From the NCBI RefSeq assembly GCF_009910705.1, contig NZ_JAAAXJ010000008.1:141108-205107 (forward strand): a stretch of DNA of 64,000 nucleotides, given 5' to 3'. Position 1 is the stretch's first letter; each line of letters starts with the position of its first letter. Shown piece after piece: positions 8,966-18,756 of the stretch. The notes under the pieces were generated by a model. The model made no database searches, was not told the origin of the DNA, and worked only from the letters and a program-made list of their open reading frames with translations. Source of the stretch: Microvirga arsenatis (GTDB lineage Bacteria > Pseudomonadota > Alphaproteobacteria > Rhizobiales > Beijerinckiaceae). The translations under genes and the position numbers were made by a program.

Positions 8966-11224
8966 TCATATGCCTGCCTCCGCAGAAGGCGCCGGCTTGA
9001 GCACGGCCTCGATGGCCACGCGCAGGCCCTCGGGCCGGAAATCCATGTCGACCCTGGCGTTCAGCTGCGTGGCGAGCACCCGGTGCAGCAGGCGCGACCC
9101 GAAGCCCTGGCGCGTGGGAGCCGAGACCTCGGGGCCGCCGCGCTCCTCCCAGACGAGCTTCAGCCGCGTTCCCTCCCCGGCCGGCTCGGCTTCCCAGGAG
9201 ATGGCCACCTTGCCCCCGGGAACCGACAGGGCACCGTACTTGGCCGCATTGGTGGTGAGTTCGTGGATCGCCATGCCGATGGGCACCGCCGCCTCCGAGG
9301 GCAGCTCCACCGGCGGCCCGTTCAGGGAGATCCTCTCGCCCCTGGCATCGTTGTAGGGTCGCAGCTCCTTCTCCATGATCCCGCGCAGCGGCGCGGTCTG
9401 CCACACCGCCTCCGTCAGGAGCGAGTGGGTGTTGGCCAGCGAGATGATGCGGCCGACGAAGGCCTGATAGAAATCGTCGATGCTGAGCGCCGAGCGGGCG
9501 GTGGCGCCGACCACCGCCTGCACCGTGGCGAGGGTGTTCTTCACGCGGTGATGAAGCTCGCGGATCAGGAGCGACTGCCGGGTCTGGGCCTGCTTGCGCT
9601 CCTCGATCTCGTTCTGGGCATTGCGGTAGAGGCGGCTGTTCTCGAGGGCGATGGCGGCCTGCGCCGTCAGGCCGGCCAGCAGATGCTCGCTCCTGGGGCT
9701 GAAGGCTCCCGGCCTTTCATGCCCGAAGACGAGAACGCCGTGGATCTCCCCCGTGCGCAGCAGCACGGGCACCGCGAGGATGCTGCGGATCTGCGGCGCT
9801 CCCGGCGCCGGATCCGTGGCGAGGGGCATTCCGTCCGGGCTCTTGCCGACGGTGATGGTGTCGAGGCGGACCGTCTTGCCTTGCGTGAATGCAGGCGCAC
9901 AGAGATTCCTGATGTCCAGGCCGGAGAGGGCCTGCCCGGAACCGCCCGGGGCGAAGCCGCTCTCATGCGGCGGCCCGTCCTGGGACGCGCCACAGAAGAA
10001 GGCGCCGAACTGCGCCCCTGACAGCTCGACGCCTGCATCGACGACGGTTTGCACGATGCGGTCGAGGTCGAGTTCCGCCGCCAGGGCGCTGCCGGTGCGG
10101 TTGAGGGTTTCCAGGGCAGCCGTCTCGGTCCGCAATTCGCTCGTCCGCAAGGCCACCTGCCGCTCCAGGAGCGCGGCATTGGCAGCCTGCTCGTGGACCT
10201 GCTGCGAGGCCAGGGCGGTGAGCGCGGTGAGCGCGAGCAGCGCAATCAGCGCAAAGGCGCCGTAGAGCCGCGTCTGCACGAACCACGGCGTCCAGTAGGC
10301 ATCCTGCGGCATGCTGACATTGATGTAGAGCGGCATGGCCCCGACTCTATGGTAGGCACCGATGCGCTCCCCGCCCATGCTAAGGAACGCATAGAGTCCC
10401 GATTGGGCCGATGCGTCGAGCGCCCTGTCGAAGGCCGCCTTGTCGATGGGCGCGAAGGAGAGCCCGTCGGGCGGCGGCGGATGCTGTGCGATGACCGAGG
10501 CATCGGAGGCGCGCATCAGCACGATCCGGCTTCCCTTCGGCATGCGCAGCTTCGACCAGTAATCGTAGAAATAGGACAGGGAGACCGTCACCGATGCAAT
10601 GCCGTCGAACCCGCCGCCGGTGCCCTGAAGGCGGCGGCTGAGCATGAAGGTCGGGGCCTTGGTGACGCGCCCAAGGATCGGCTCGCCCACGAACAGGCCC
10701 CGGTCGGCCGACACCTGAGCCTCGAAGGCGTCGCGCCCGGTGGCGTTCGAGGACGGGGTCGGGAAGGCTGCCGAAGTCAGGCGCAAGCGCCCGCTCGCGT
10801 CGTTGAGCCACACATCCTCGATATAAGGCAGCGCCTCGCGAACGGCGCGGATCTGCTGCCACAAGGGCCTCGAGCCCTCCACCTGGTCCCAGCTCTGACC
10901 CTGGATCAGGGCCGTGGCCTGCTTCAGGGTCAGGTCGGTGACCTCCAGCAGCCGCGCCGTATGATCCGCCAGGAAAAAGGCCGCATTCCTGAGGTCGTCC
11001 TCGTTGCGCTGGATCAGGCGGTTGCGCTGCTCCCAGGCGATGTAGCCGAAGGTGACGAGAATGAATGCGACGCCGAACAGGCCCATGGCGAGGGTGAGCC
11101 GCCCGCGCGCAAGAGAACGGGGACGGCTCTTCTTCGACAGGCTTACGGTTTCAGGGCGCGTGTGGAACTGCAAGGAAAGATCGTTTCGGGATGGAGATTC
11201 GCAGGTGCAAATGCAGGATGGCAC
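8966..11224 (-). CDS. HWE-family sensor histidine kinase with periplasmic sensor and GAF domains
   Basis: This is a membrane sensor kinase. A transmembrane helix lies near 43-63, a periplasmic Cache-like sensor region spans about 64-318, and a second helix spans about 320-341. A GAF domain follows (about 365-530), then the kinase core. The phosphoacceptor box reads RELHHRVKNTLATVQA, with His558/His559. The N box is HELTTNAAKYGAL, and the WEERGGP motif defines the HWE/HisKA_2 family. In Alphaproteobacteria such kinases often act in light or general stress signalling. No response regulator is adjacent, so it is an orphan. The first ATG lacks a clear ribosome binding site, so the true start may be up to about 20 codons downstream. 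Confidence 0.88.
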   Translation of the reverse strand: MPSCICTCESPSRNDLSLQFHTRPETVSLSKKSRPRSLARGRLTLAMGLFGVAFILVTFGYIAWEQRNRLIQRNEDDLRNAAFFLADHTARLLEVTDLTLKQATALIQGQSWDQVEGSRPLWQQIRAVREALPYIEDVWLNDASGRLRLTSAAFPTPSSNATGRDAFEAQVSADRGLFVGEPILGRVTKAPTFMLSRRLQGTGGGFDGIASVTVSLSYFYDYWSKLRMPKGSRIVLMRASDASVIAQHPPPPDGLSFAPIDKAAFDRALDASAQSGLYAFLSMGGERIGAYHRVGAMPLYINVSMPQDAYWTPWFVQTRLYGAFALIALLALTALTALASQQVHEQAANAALLERQVALRTSELRTETAALETLNRTGSALAAELDLDRIVQTVVDAGVELSGAQFGAFFCGASQDGPPHESGFAPGGSGQALSGLDIRNLCAPAFTQGKTVRLDTITVGKSPDGMPLATDPAPGAPQIRSILAVPVLLRTGEIHGVLVFGHERPGAFSPRSEHLLAGLTAQAAIALENSRLYRNAQNEIEERKQAQTRQSLLIRELHHRVKNTLATVQAVVGATARSALSIDDFYQAFVGRIISLANTHSLLTEAVWQTAPLRGIMEKELRPYNDARGERISLNGPPVELPSEAAVPIGMAIHELTTNAAKYGALSVPGGKVAISWEAEPAGEGTRLKLVWEERGGPEVSAPTRQGFGSRLLHRVLATQLNARVDMDFRPEGLRVAIEAVLKPAPSAEAGI

Positions 11225-11343
11225 AGCAAAAGCCGTTGATGGAGAGCAAATCTACGCCCCCTGCTCCCTTTGACCAGAGGCCTGCGACCACTCTCGCCGG
11301 GAACCGGGTGCGCCCGAGCACCGCAGCGCTTTCAGGCCCAATG

Positions 11344-11371
11344 AAAAACGCCGGGACCCGAGGGTCCCGGC
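11344..11371 (-). terminator. Rho-independent terminator of the 5'-nucleotidase gene
   Basis: A 10-bp perfect GC stem (11350-11359 with 11362-11371) is followed, reading the minus strand, by a run of five T (complement of 11344-11348). It lies about 25 bases past the stop of the 5'-nucleotidase gene. Confidence 0.85.
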
Positions 11372-11396
11372 GCCGGAGTGAAAAGGGCTTCCCGGA

Positions 11397-12908
11397 TCAG
11401 CGCAGGACGATGCGACCCTCGACCTTCGGGGCCACCTTGCCGGCCTTCGCCACATAGTCGATCACCTGGCTCGCCATGAGCTGGCTTGCCGACACGTCGA
11501 TGAGCGACTTGGCGCCGATGAACGCCCGATATCCGTCGCCGCCACGGGCCACGAAGTCGTTGGTGGCGAGCTTGTAGGTCTTGGCCGGATCGAGCGGCTG
11601 GCCGTTGATCTTGACCGACTTCACGCGGCTGCCGACCGGCTCCTTCAGGTCGACCTCCGCCACGATGCCGGAGACCTGCGGGAAGCGGCCGCCGAGCTCG
11701 CGCACCTGGCTCACGCCGTTCTCGAGCGCGTCCTTGATCTGGGCGCCGGTGACCTCGAGCAGCACGGTGGTGTTGCCGAAGGGCATTTCCGAGAGGATGT
11801 CGCGGCGGGTCAGCTTCTGACCGGCCTGGTACTGCTTGTCGGCCCGGATGCCGCCACCGTTGGTGAGGGCGACGTCGGCGCCGACGGCAGCCTTGAGGGC
11901 GTCGGTGATCAGGTTGCCCATGGCGGCCTCGCCTCCGCGCACGGTGGCGCGGCGGCTGTCGAGGGGCGTTTCCGTCACGCCGATCTCGACGTCGAGTTCC
12001 TTCGAGAGCTTGTCCTCGTAGCCCTTCACCACGGCCTCGATCTCGGGATCGGGCTTCACATTGGCGGTGTCCACGATGCGGAAGTTCGGCGACCAGGTGA
12101 CGGTGGTCTTGCCGTCCTTCGTGGTCTTGTTGACCGAGAGCTCGACGATGTTGACGAAGTTGGCCTGCGACTCGGATTCGGATACCACGACCTTGCCGTC
12201 GTAGAAGGCGAGCAGGTGCTCGTCGTGGCCGCCGATGATCACGTCCACGCCGGCGGAGCGGGCGATGATCATGTCGACTTCCAGCGGCGTGTGGGCGACG
12301 GCGACGACGAGATCGGCGCCCTTCTCGCGCAGTTCCTTGGCCTTCGCGCGGGCGGTATCGATCGTGGGGGAGAACTTGATGCTGCCCGGGCTCGATGCGA
12401 TGGGCGTGTCCTCGGTGGTGAGGCCGAAGAAGCCGATCTTCACGCCCTGGACCTCAACCATCTTGTCGGGCTTGGTATTGGCCGGCAGGCCGTTGCCGTC
12501 GACGATGTTGGTGGCCACGATGTCGAACTTGGCCTCGGCCATGCGGGCGCGGAAGGCGTCCGGACCCAAGTCGAACTCGTGATTGCCCGGGGCCATGACG
12601 TCGACATTCATGCGGTTCAGGATGTCGATGATGTGGGCGCCCTTGTCGAAACCCGACAGGAGCGAAGGCGAGATGGTGTCGCCCGCGTGGATGAAGAAGG
12701 CATTGCCCTTGGCCTTCTCCTCCTTGATCACGGTGGCAAGCTTGGCAAATCCGCCGCGACCCTTCTCGGGGCCCATGCGGTCGATGTCGTTGGTCTGGAC
12801 GAAGCGGATCGTCACGGCCTCCTGCGCCAGGGCCGTGCCCGACAACAGCAGGGACAATCCAAGAAATCCGGCACGCAGGGCGGCGGAGGGGCGGCTCTGA
12901 AGCATCAT
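11397..12908 (-). CDS. Periplasmic 5'-nucleotidase / metallophosphoesterase
   Basis: This is a secreted UshA-type enzyme expected to hydrolyse nucleotides or other phosphoesters in the periplasm. The first 27 residues or so are a signal peptide ending ALAQ. The metallophosphatase domain carries HAGDTIS, APGNHEFD, AVAHTP and GGHDEH. The C-terminal 5'-nucleotidase domain (about 310-500) contains TNGGGIR and ARGGDGY. The first metal motif reads TNDID rather than the usual Asp-x-His, so one dimetal ligand may be Asp. The start at 12908 has GAGGAC upstream. It is divergent from ung across 195 bases and ends at a good terminator. Confidence 0.9.
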   Translation of the reverse strand: MMLQSRPSAALRAGFLGLSLLLSGTALAQEAVTIRFVQTNDIDRMGPEKGRGGFAKLATVIKEEKAKGNAFFIHAGDTISPSLLSGFDKGAHIIDILNRMNVDVMAPGNHEFDLGPDAFRARMAEAKFDIVATNIVDGNGLPANTKPDKMVEVQGVKIGFFGLTTEDTPIASSPGSIKFSPTIDTARAKAKELREKGADLVVAVAHTPLEVDMIIARSAGVDVIIGGHDEHLLAFYDGKVVVSESESQANFVNIVELSVNKTTKDGKTTVTWSPNFRIVDTANVKPDPEIEAVVKGYEDKLSKELDVEIGVTETPLDSRRATVRGGEAAMGNLITDALKAAVGADVALTNGGGIRADKQYQAGQKLTRRDILSEMPFGNTTVLLEVTGAQIKDALENGVSQVRELGGRFPQVSGIVAEVDLKEPVGSRVKSVKINGQPLDPAKTYKLATNDFVARGGDGYRAFIGAKSLIDVSASQLMASQVIDYVAKAGKVAPKVEGRIVLR

Positions 12909-13103
12909 ACAAAGTCCTCGTAGCAGGTTGGATCCACGGATGGAGGCATGGAACCTAGACCGGCAACGTGTCACAGAAGTAACATTCTGTCGATATTTTC
13001 AGAGCCAATTCGGCGGCGTCCCGATGTCTTTTCCATCCGCTGCCATCCTATCCCTTAGCCGGCGCAGCAACAGGCCTGCGCCCCACGAAAGGCCCTCCTG
13101 CCC

Positions 13104-13811
13104 ATGACCGGCCCCATTGCCCAAGCCCTTGCCGAGTTCCGCGCCAAGCCCCAGGCCGAAGGGTGGCTCACCCTGCCCTTCTTCCGGGACGGGAGCGCGG
13201 ACGCCGTGGCGGCCAAGGTCGATGCGGCGATCGCCTCCGGAGCTCAGGTGCTGCCGCCCCCGGAGGCCGTGTTCACGAGCATCAGCCTGACCCCTCTGGA
13301 GAAGGTCAAGGTGGTGGTCCTGGGTCAGGACCCCTATCCGACCCCGGGCGATTCCCACGGGCTGGCCTTCTCCTACCGCGGCTCCCGGCGGCTGCCCGCC
13401 TCCCTGCGCACCATCCTGCGCGAGATGGCGGAGGATCTGGAGGTCCCGATGCCATCCTCCGGAGACCTGTCGAAATGGGCGCGGCAGGGCGTGCTGCTCA
13501 TCAACACGGCGCTCACGGTGGAGGCGGGAAGATCCGGGGCGCACATGAAGCTCGGCTGGTCGGCCCTGGTCGACCAGGCGATCGCGGCGATCTCGCAGCA
13601 GCAGCCCGCCGTGGTCTTCCTGCTCTGGGGCGGCCCGGCCCGCAAGCGCGCGGCGCTGGTGGACCGGACGAAGCATCTCGTGATCGAGGCAGGCCACCCC
13701 TCCCCGCTCAACCGGCTCAACGACTTCCGCGGCACGAAGCCCTTCAGTCGCGCCAATGCCTGGCTCGTCGAGAAGGGGCTTGAGCCCGTGGACTGGCGGC
13801 TGGACAGCTGA
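13104..13811 (+). CDS. ung: Uracil-DNA glycosylase, family 1
   Basis: The enzyme removes uracil from DNA to start base excision repair. The family 1 water-activating motif GQDPYP is at residues 74-79, and the closing HPSPLN motif lies near 203. The length of 235 residues is typical. It is monocistronic by appearance, with a divergent 5'-nucleotidase gene upstream and a 114-base gap to the aminotransferase downstream. Confidence 0.95.
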   Translation: MTGPIAQALAEFRAKPQAEGWLTLPFFRDGSADAVAAKVDAAIASGAQVLPPPEAVFTSISLTPLEKVKVVVLGQDPYPTPGDSHGLAFSYRGSRRLPASLRTILREMAEDLEVPMPSSGDLSKWARQGVLLINTALTVEAGRSGAHMKLGWSALVDQAIAAISQQQPAVVFLLWGGPARKRAALVDRTKHLVIEAGHPSPLNRLNDFRGTKPFSRANAWLVEKGLEPVDWRLDS

Positions 13812-13925
13812 CGCCGCCTTCAAGGCCTCACAAAGCACCTTGCCGAGGAGGCTCCTCAGAGGCTAGGTCTCGCCGCAGACCATAGGGCTCGCGACCGCGC
13901 TGCCGCGACAGGCTTGGAGATCAAG

Positions 13926-15131
13926 ATGACGGAATCATTGTTTGGACAGGTCGAAGCCTTTGCGGGCGACCCGATCCTCTCCCTCAACGACAGCTTCAAG
14001 GCCGATCCGCGCGCGGAAAAGGTCAATCTCAGCATCGGCGTCTACACGGACGAGCAGGGGCGCCTCCCGGTGCTGGGTTCCGTCCGGGCCGCCCATGAGC
14101 GCATCGGATTCGCGGAGCGGCCCTACCTGCCGATGGAAGGCCATGCGGGCTACCGGGAAGGCGTGCAGACGCTCATCTTCGGAGCGGGCCATCCGGCCTT
14201 GGCCGAGAAGCGGGTCGCGACGATCCAGACCCTCGGGGGCACGGGCGCAGTCGGCATCGCCGCCGACTTCCTGGCCAAGCACTGCCCCGGCCGCACCGTC
14301 CTCGTCAGCGACCCGACCTGGGACAACCATCACGGCCTGTTCCAGCGGGCGGGCTTCAAGACCGCCACCTATCCCTATTGGAACCGCGCCAGCCGCTCCG
14401 TCGACTTCGACGGCATGGTGAAGGCGCTGGAAGCCGCCGCGCCCGGCTCCATCGTGGTGCTCCAGCCGGTCTGCCACAACCCGACCGGCGTGGATCTCAA
14501 CGAGGCGCAGCAGGCCGCCATCACCGACGTGCTGGTCGCCAAGGGCCACATCGTGGTGTTCGACATGGCCTATCAGGGCTTCGGCACCAGCCTGGAGGAG
14601 GACGCCGCCTTCGTGCGCCGCTATGCGGAGCGCGCGAGCTGCCTGGTGGCCAATTCCTTCTCCAAGAACTTCTCGCTCTATGGCGAGCGCTGCGGCGGCC
14701 TGAGCGTCGTGTGCCGCGACGGGGACGAGGCCGAGCGCGTGCTCGGCCAGCTGAAGCTCGCGGTGCGCCGCAGCTATTCGAGCTCGCCGATGACGGGCGG
14801 CCTTCTCGTCGCGACGGTGCTCGGCAACGACGACCTGCGGGCCCAATGGACGCAGGAGGTGGAGACCATGCGCACCCGCATGGATTCCATGCGCCGGCTC
14901 CTCGCGGAGCAGATCCGCGCCCTGTCGAACGAGGTCGATGTGGGCTTCCTCACGAACCAGCGCGGCATGTTCAGCTTCACGGGCCTGACCGAGCAGCAGG
15001 TCACCGCCATGCGCGAGCGCGACGGGGTTTACCTCGTGGGCTCCGGCCGCATGTGCGTGGCGGGCCTCACCGAAGCGAACGTGCCGAGGGTCGCCAGGAG
15101 TTTTGTCGAGGTGAGTCAGGCGCGGGGCTGA
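13926..15131 (+). CDS. tyrB: Aromatic amino acid aminotransferase (class I/II, TyrB-like)
   Basis: This PLP enzyme transfers the amino group of tyrosine, phenylalanine, tryptophan or aspartate to 2-oxoglutarate. PLP-binding Lys247 lies in NSFSKNFSLYGERCGG, with CHNPTGVDL and the phosphate-site FSLYGERCG as in TyrB/AspC. The length is 401 residues. The ATG at 13926 is preceded by GGAG; a TTG four codons upstream is less likely. The convergent neighbour is indolepyruvate ferredoxin oxidoreductase, which uses the aryl-pyruvates made by this enzyme, so the two probably act in sequence in aromatic amino acid breakdown. Confidence 0.9.
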   Translation: MTESLFGQVEAFAGDPILSLNDSFKADPRAEKVNLSIGVYTDEQGRLPVLGSVRAAHERIGFAERPYLPMEGHAGYREGVQTLIFGAGHPALAEKRVATIQTLGGTGAVGIAADFLAKHCPGRTVLVSDPTWDNHHGLFQRAGFKTATYPYWNRASRSVDFDGMVKALEAAAPGSIVVLQPVCHNPTGVDLNEAQQAAITDVLVAKGHIVVFDMAYQGFGTSLEEDAAFVRRYAERASCLVANSFSKNFSLYGERCGGLSVVCRDGDEAERVLGQLKLAVRRSYSSSPMTGGLLVATVLGNDDLRAQWTQEVETMRTRMDSMRRLLAEQIRALSNEVDVGFLTNQRGMFSFTGLTEQQVTAMRERDGVYLVGSGRMCVAGLTEANVPRVARSFVEVSQARG

Positions 15132-15146
15132 CGAGCCTTGCCCATC

Positions 15147-15184
15147 GCGTCATCCCGGATCGGCTGCGCCGTCCGGGATGACGC
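15147..15184. repeat. Short palindromic repeat between convergent genes
   Basis: A perfect 13-bp inverted repeat of GTCATCCCGGA type (15147-15159 and 15172-15184) with a 12-base loop sits between the stops of the aminotransferase and oxidoreductase genes. It can fold as a hairpin in either transcript and resembles dispersed REP-like elements of Rhizobiales. Confidence 0.75.
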
Positions 15185-15193
15185 TTGTTGGGT

Positions 15194-18100
15194 TTACTCC
15201 GCCGCAACGGCCATCGGCTGCGGCTCGGCGCGGAACTTGACGAGGAGATCCGCCTCCTCCGCCTTCGCGCTCTTGAGGTTCCGCTCCTTGACGTGACCGA
15301 AGCCGCGGATCTTCTGCGGAATGTTGGCGAGGCCCACAGCGGTGGCGTGGTTGCCGGGGTTGAGCTTCGTCACGATCTCCTCGATCCGCTCCTCGAACTC
15401 GCGGATGAGCCCGCGCTCGGTGCGGCGCTCGTGGGTATAGCCGAAGACGTCGAACGGCGTGCCGCGCAGGGCCTTGAACCTGGCCAGGACGCGCATGGCT
15501 TTCAGCATGCCGGGGCCGAAGCTCATCTTCTTCGGAAGACCGGTGACCGGATCCTTCCTGGCGAGGATGGGCGGGGCCATGTGGAACTCGTAGCGCAGGT
15601 TCTCGCCCTCGAAGGCCGAGGCGACCTGCTTCTCGAAGTGCCCGTTCGTATAGAGGCGCGCCACCTCGTACTCGTCCTTGTAGGCCATGAGCTTGAACAG
15701 GGAGCGCGCCACCGCATCGGCGAGCGCCGTTGAACCCGGCACGGCCGCGGCTTCCGCCGCGCGCACGCGCTCCACCTGGGCGCGGTAGCGGCGGGCGTAG
15801 CGCCTGCTCTGGTATTCCGTGAGGAACGCCACGCGCCGTTCGATCACCTCATCGAGCGTCTCGGAGAGTTTCCGCGACTCCGTCGGTGCCTTGAGCTCGC
15901 TCATCATGGTGGCGATAAGTTCCGGCTCCGCGGCCGCGCGGCGCCCCCAGGTGAAAGCGGCGAGATTCATCTTCACCGCTTCGCCGTTGAGCTCGATGGC
16001 CTTCTCGATGGCAGCGCCCGAAAGCGGGATGCGGCCGGTCTGGTAGGCGTAGCCCAGCATGAACATGTTGGCAGCGATGGCATTGCCGAGAAGCGCGGTG
16101 GCAATCGCCGTCGCATCGACGAAGGACACGCCTTCCTCTCCTGCCGCCGACCTGATGGCGCGCTTCAGGCGCTCCGTCGGCAGGGAGAAGTCGGCATTGC
16201 GGGTGAACTCGCCGGGCATCACTTCCGCGGTGTTCACCACGAGCGCCGTCTGCCCCTGCTTCACGGCGGCGAGCACCTTCTTGGTGCCGGTCACCACGAG
16301 GTCGCAGCCGAGGACGAGATGAGCCGACTCCGCGCTCACGCGGATGGCGTGAATATCCTCCTGGCGATTGGCAAGACGCACGTGGCTGTAGACCGCGCCG
16401 CCCTTCTGGGCGAGGCCGGCCATGTCGATCATGCCCAACCCCTTGCCCTCGAGATGCGCCGCCATGCCGAGGATCGCCCCGATGGTCACGACGCCGGTGC
16501 CGCCCACGCCCGTCACGATGACGTTGAAGGTGCGGTCGATGGCGGGGATCGCCGGGTCAGGCAGCGGTGTGAGCGTCATGCCCTCCGTCGGGACGGTCTC
16601 GGGCACCGCCTTCCTCACCTTCGCGCCATGCACCGTCACGAAGGACGGGCAGAAGCCGTTGACGCAGGAGAAGTCCTTGTTGCAGTTCGACTGGTCGATC
16701 TGCCGCTTGCGGCCGAACTCGGTCTCCACCGGCTGCACGGCGACGCAGTTCGACTGCACCGAGCAATCGCCGCAGGCCTCGCAGACGAGATCGTTGATGA
16801 TGACGCGCTTGTCCGGATCCGGGAACTCGCCGCGCTTGCGGCGGCGGCGCTTCTCCGAGGCGCAGGTCTGGTCGTAGATCATCACCGACACGCCGGGCAC
16901 CTCCGCCAGCTGCCGCTGTACAGCCTCCAGCTCGCTGCGGTGGTGGATCGTCATGCCGGCGGGCCAGCGGATCTCCTTCGGGTACTTGTGCGGCTCGTCG
17001 GTGACCAGCGCGATGCGCTCCACACCCTCCTCGCGCACCTGACGGGCGATCATGTCGACGGTGAGCCCGCCCTCGTGCTTCTGACCGCCGGTCATGGCGA
17101 CCGCGTCGTTGAAGAGGATCTTGTAGGTAACGTTGGTCTTGGTGTGGATCGCCCAGCGCAGGGCGAGGACGCCGGAATGGTTGTAGGTGCCGTCGCCGAG
17201 GTTCTGGAACACGTGGCCGCGCTTCGAGAACGGCGCCTCCCCGATCCAGTTGGCGCCCTCGCCTCCCATCTGGGTAAACCCTTCCGTGGAGCGGTCCATC
17301 CACTGCACCATGTAGTGGCAGCCGATGCCCGCATAGGCGCGCATACCCTCGGGCACCTTCGTGGAGGTGTTGTGCGGGCACCCGGCGCAGAAATGCGGCA
17401 CCCGGTTGGCCACGTCGCCCGTTGCCGCCAGCACATCCTGCGCATGGCGCAGCCGCGCCACGCGCCCGCGAAGGTCGTCGTTGTTGTGATAGGCGAGCAG
17501 GCGCTCGCCGATGGCGATGGCGATGTCGTTGGGGTCGAGCGCGCCCTTGACGGGGAAGAGCCAGCGGCCCTCCTCGTCCTTCTTGCCGATACAGACCGGC
17601 TGGTTGGCCGTGCCGTAGAGTTCCTCGCGCAGCTGCACCTCGATGAGGGAGCGCTTCTCCTCGACCACGATGACCTTGTCGAGCCCGCGCGCGAAATCCA
17701 CCAGCTCGGCTTGAGAGAGCGGCCAGGGGCAGGCCACCTTGTAGAGACGAAGTCCCATGTCGTTGGCCTTCACCTCGTCGAGGCCGAGCTCGTCCAGCGC
17801 CTGGCGCACGTCGAGATAGGACTTGCCGACGGTGATGATGCCGATCTTCGGGTTGCGGCCGCCGGAGAGGACGATGCGGTTGAGGTTGTTGGCGCGCACG
17901 AAGGCCAGCATGGCGTCGCGCTTGAAGTCCTGGAGCCGCGCCTCCTGATCGAGCACGCCGTCCCGGTTGCGGATGTTGAGGCCGCCCGGCGGCATGACGA
18001 AGTCGTCGGGGATGACGATCTTCACCCGGTCGAGGGAGCCGTCGACGGAGGCGGTGGACTCGATATTGTCCTTCACGCATTTGAAGGCGACCCAGGTGCC

Positions 18101-18694
18101 GCAGAAGCGGCTCATGGCATAGCCGTAGAGGCCGTAATCGAGAATCTCCTGAACGCCGGCGGGGTTCAGGATCGGGATCATCACATCGACGAAATGGAAC
18201 TCGGACTGGTGCGCGACGGTCGAGGATTCCGCCGTATGGTCGTCGCCCATCAGCGCCAGCACGCCGCCATGCTTCGACGAGCCGGCCATGTTGGCGTGGC
18301 GGAACACGTCGCCGGAGCGGTCGACGCCCGGGCCCTTGCCGTACCAGAGGCCGAAGACGCCGTCATACTTGCCGTCGCCGCGAATCTCGGCCTGCTGCGC
18401 GCCCCAGATGGCGGTGGCGGCGAGTTCCTCGTTGAGACCGGGCTGAAAGACGATGTTCGAGGCTTCGAGCCATTTCCGGGCGCGCCAGAGGTTCTGGTCG
18501 AGACCGCCGATGGGCGAGCCGCGGTAGCCGGAGACGAAGCCGGCCGTATTCAGGCCCGCCAGACGGTCGCGCTCGCGCTGCATCAGCAGCATGCGGATCA
18601 CGGCCTGGGTTCCGGTGATGAAGACGTGATCCTTGGAAAGATCGTACTTGTCGTCGAGCGTGACGTGACGCAGCCCTACATGACCTTCGGCCAT
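15194..18694 (-). CDS. Indolepyruvate ferredoxin oxidoreductase, fused alpha-beta form
   Basis: This is a 1166-residue cytoplasmic TPP-dependent enzyme that oxidatively decarboxylates indolepyruvate and related aryl-pyruvates to acyl-CoA, passing electrons to ferredoxin. The N-terminal pyruvate-oxidoreductase domain (about 25-420) starts with FITGTQAVIRML. The TPP domain carries GIGCHYMVQWM and LGDGTYNHSG. A cysteine-rich segment VCEACGDCSVQSNC (about 645-660) is a candidate iron-sulfur site. The gamma-type domain (about 735-930) begins TGVGGTGVVTIG. In archaea these are two polypeptides; here they are one. An inverted repeat in its promoter may be an operator. Confidence 0.95.
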   Translation of the reverse strand: MAEGHVGLRHVTLDDKYDLSKDHVFITGTQAVIRMLLMQRERDRLAGLNTAGFVSGYRGSPIGGLDQNLWRARKWLEASNIVFQPGLNEELAATAIWGAQQAEIRGDGKYDGVFGLWYGKGPGVDRSGDVFRHANMAGSSKHGGVLALMGDDHTAESSTVAHQSEFHFVDVMIPILNPAGVQEILDYGLYGYAMSRFCGTWVAFKCVKDNIESTASVDGSLDRVKIVIPDDFVMPPGGLNIRNRDGVLDQEARLQDFKRDAMLAFVRANNLNRIVLSGGRNPKIGIITVGKSYLDVRQALDELGLDEVKANDMGLRLYKVACPWPLSQAELVDFARGLDKVIVVEEKRSLIEVQLREELYGTANQPVCIGKKDEEGRWLFPVKGALDPNDIAIAIGERLLAYHNNDDLRGRVARLRHAQDVLAATGDVANRVPHFCAGCPHNTSTKVPEGMRAYAGIGCHYMVQWMDRSTEGFTQMGGEGANWIGEAPFSKRGHVFQNLGDGTYNHSGVLALRWAIHTKTNVTYKILFNDAVAMTGGQKHEGGLTVDMIARQVREEGVERIALVTDEPHKYPKEIRWPAGMTIHHRSELEAVQRQLAEVPGVSVMIYDQTCASEKRRRRKRGEFPDPDKRVIINDLVCEACGDCSVQSNCVAVQPVETEFGRKRQIDQSNCNKDFSCVNGFCPSFVTVHGAKVRKAVPETVPTEGMTLTPLPDPAIPAIDRTFNVIVTGVGGTGVVTIGAILGMAAHLEGKGLGMIDMAGLAQKGGAVYSHVRLANRQEDIHAIRVSAESAHLVLGCDLVVTGTKKVLAAVKQGQTALVVNTAEVMPGEFTRNADFSLPTERLKRAIRSAAGEEGVSFVDATAIATALLGNAIAANMFMLGYAYQTGRIPLSGAAIEKAIELNGEAVKMNLAAFTWGRRAAAEPELIATMMSELKAPTESRKLSETLDEVIERRVAFLTEYQSRRYARRYRAQVERVRAAEAAAVPGSTALADAVARSLFKLMAYKDEYEVARLYTNGHFEKQVASAFEGENLRYEFHMAPPILARKDPVTGLPKKMSFGPGMLKAMRVLARFKALRGTPFDVFGYTHERRTERGLIREFEERIEEIVTKLNPGNHATAVGLANIPQKIRGFGHVKERNLKSAKAEEADLLVKFRAEPQPMAVAAE

Positions 18695-18756
18695 GACGCG
18701 TGTTCCTCCTGAGGCCTGTGCCCCGCTGCCGGTGATCCGGTCTTGTTGCCGCGAAA

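Noticed and set aside
12960..13000. TGTCACA...CTGTCGA pattern upstream of the 5'-nucleotidase as a Pho box
   Set aside because: The repeats are not spaced by 11 or 22 bases as PhoB sites require.
16319..18712. Open plus-strand frame of about 800 codons opposite the indolepyruvate oxidoreductase
   Set aside because: It is a compositional shadow of a conserved gene; it has no recognisable domain.
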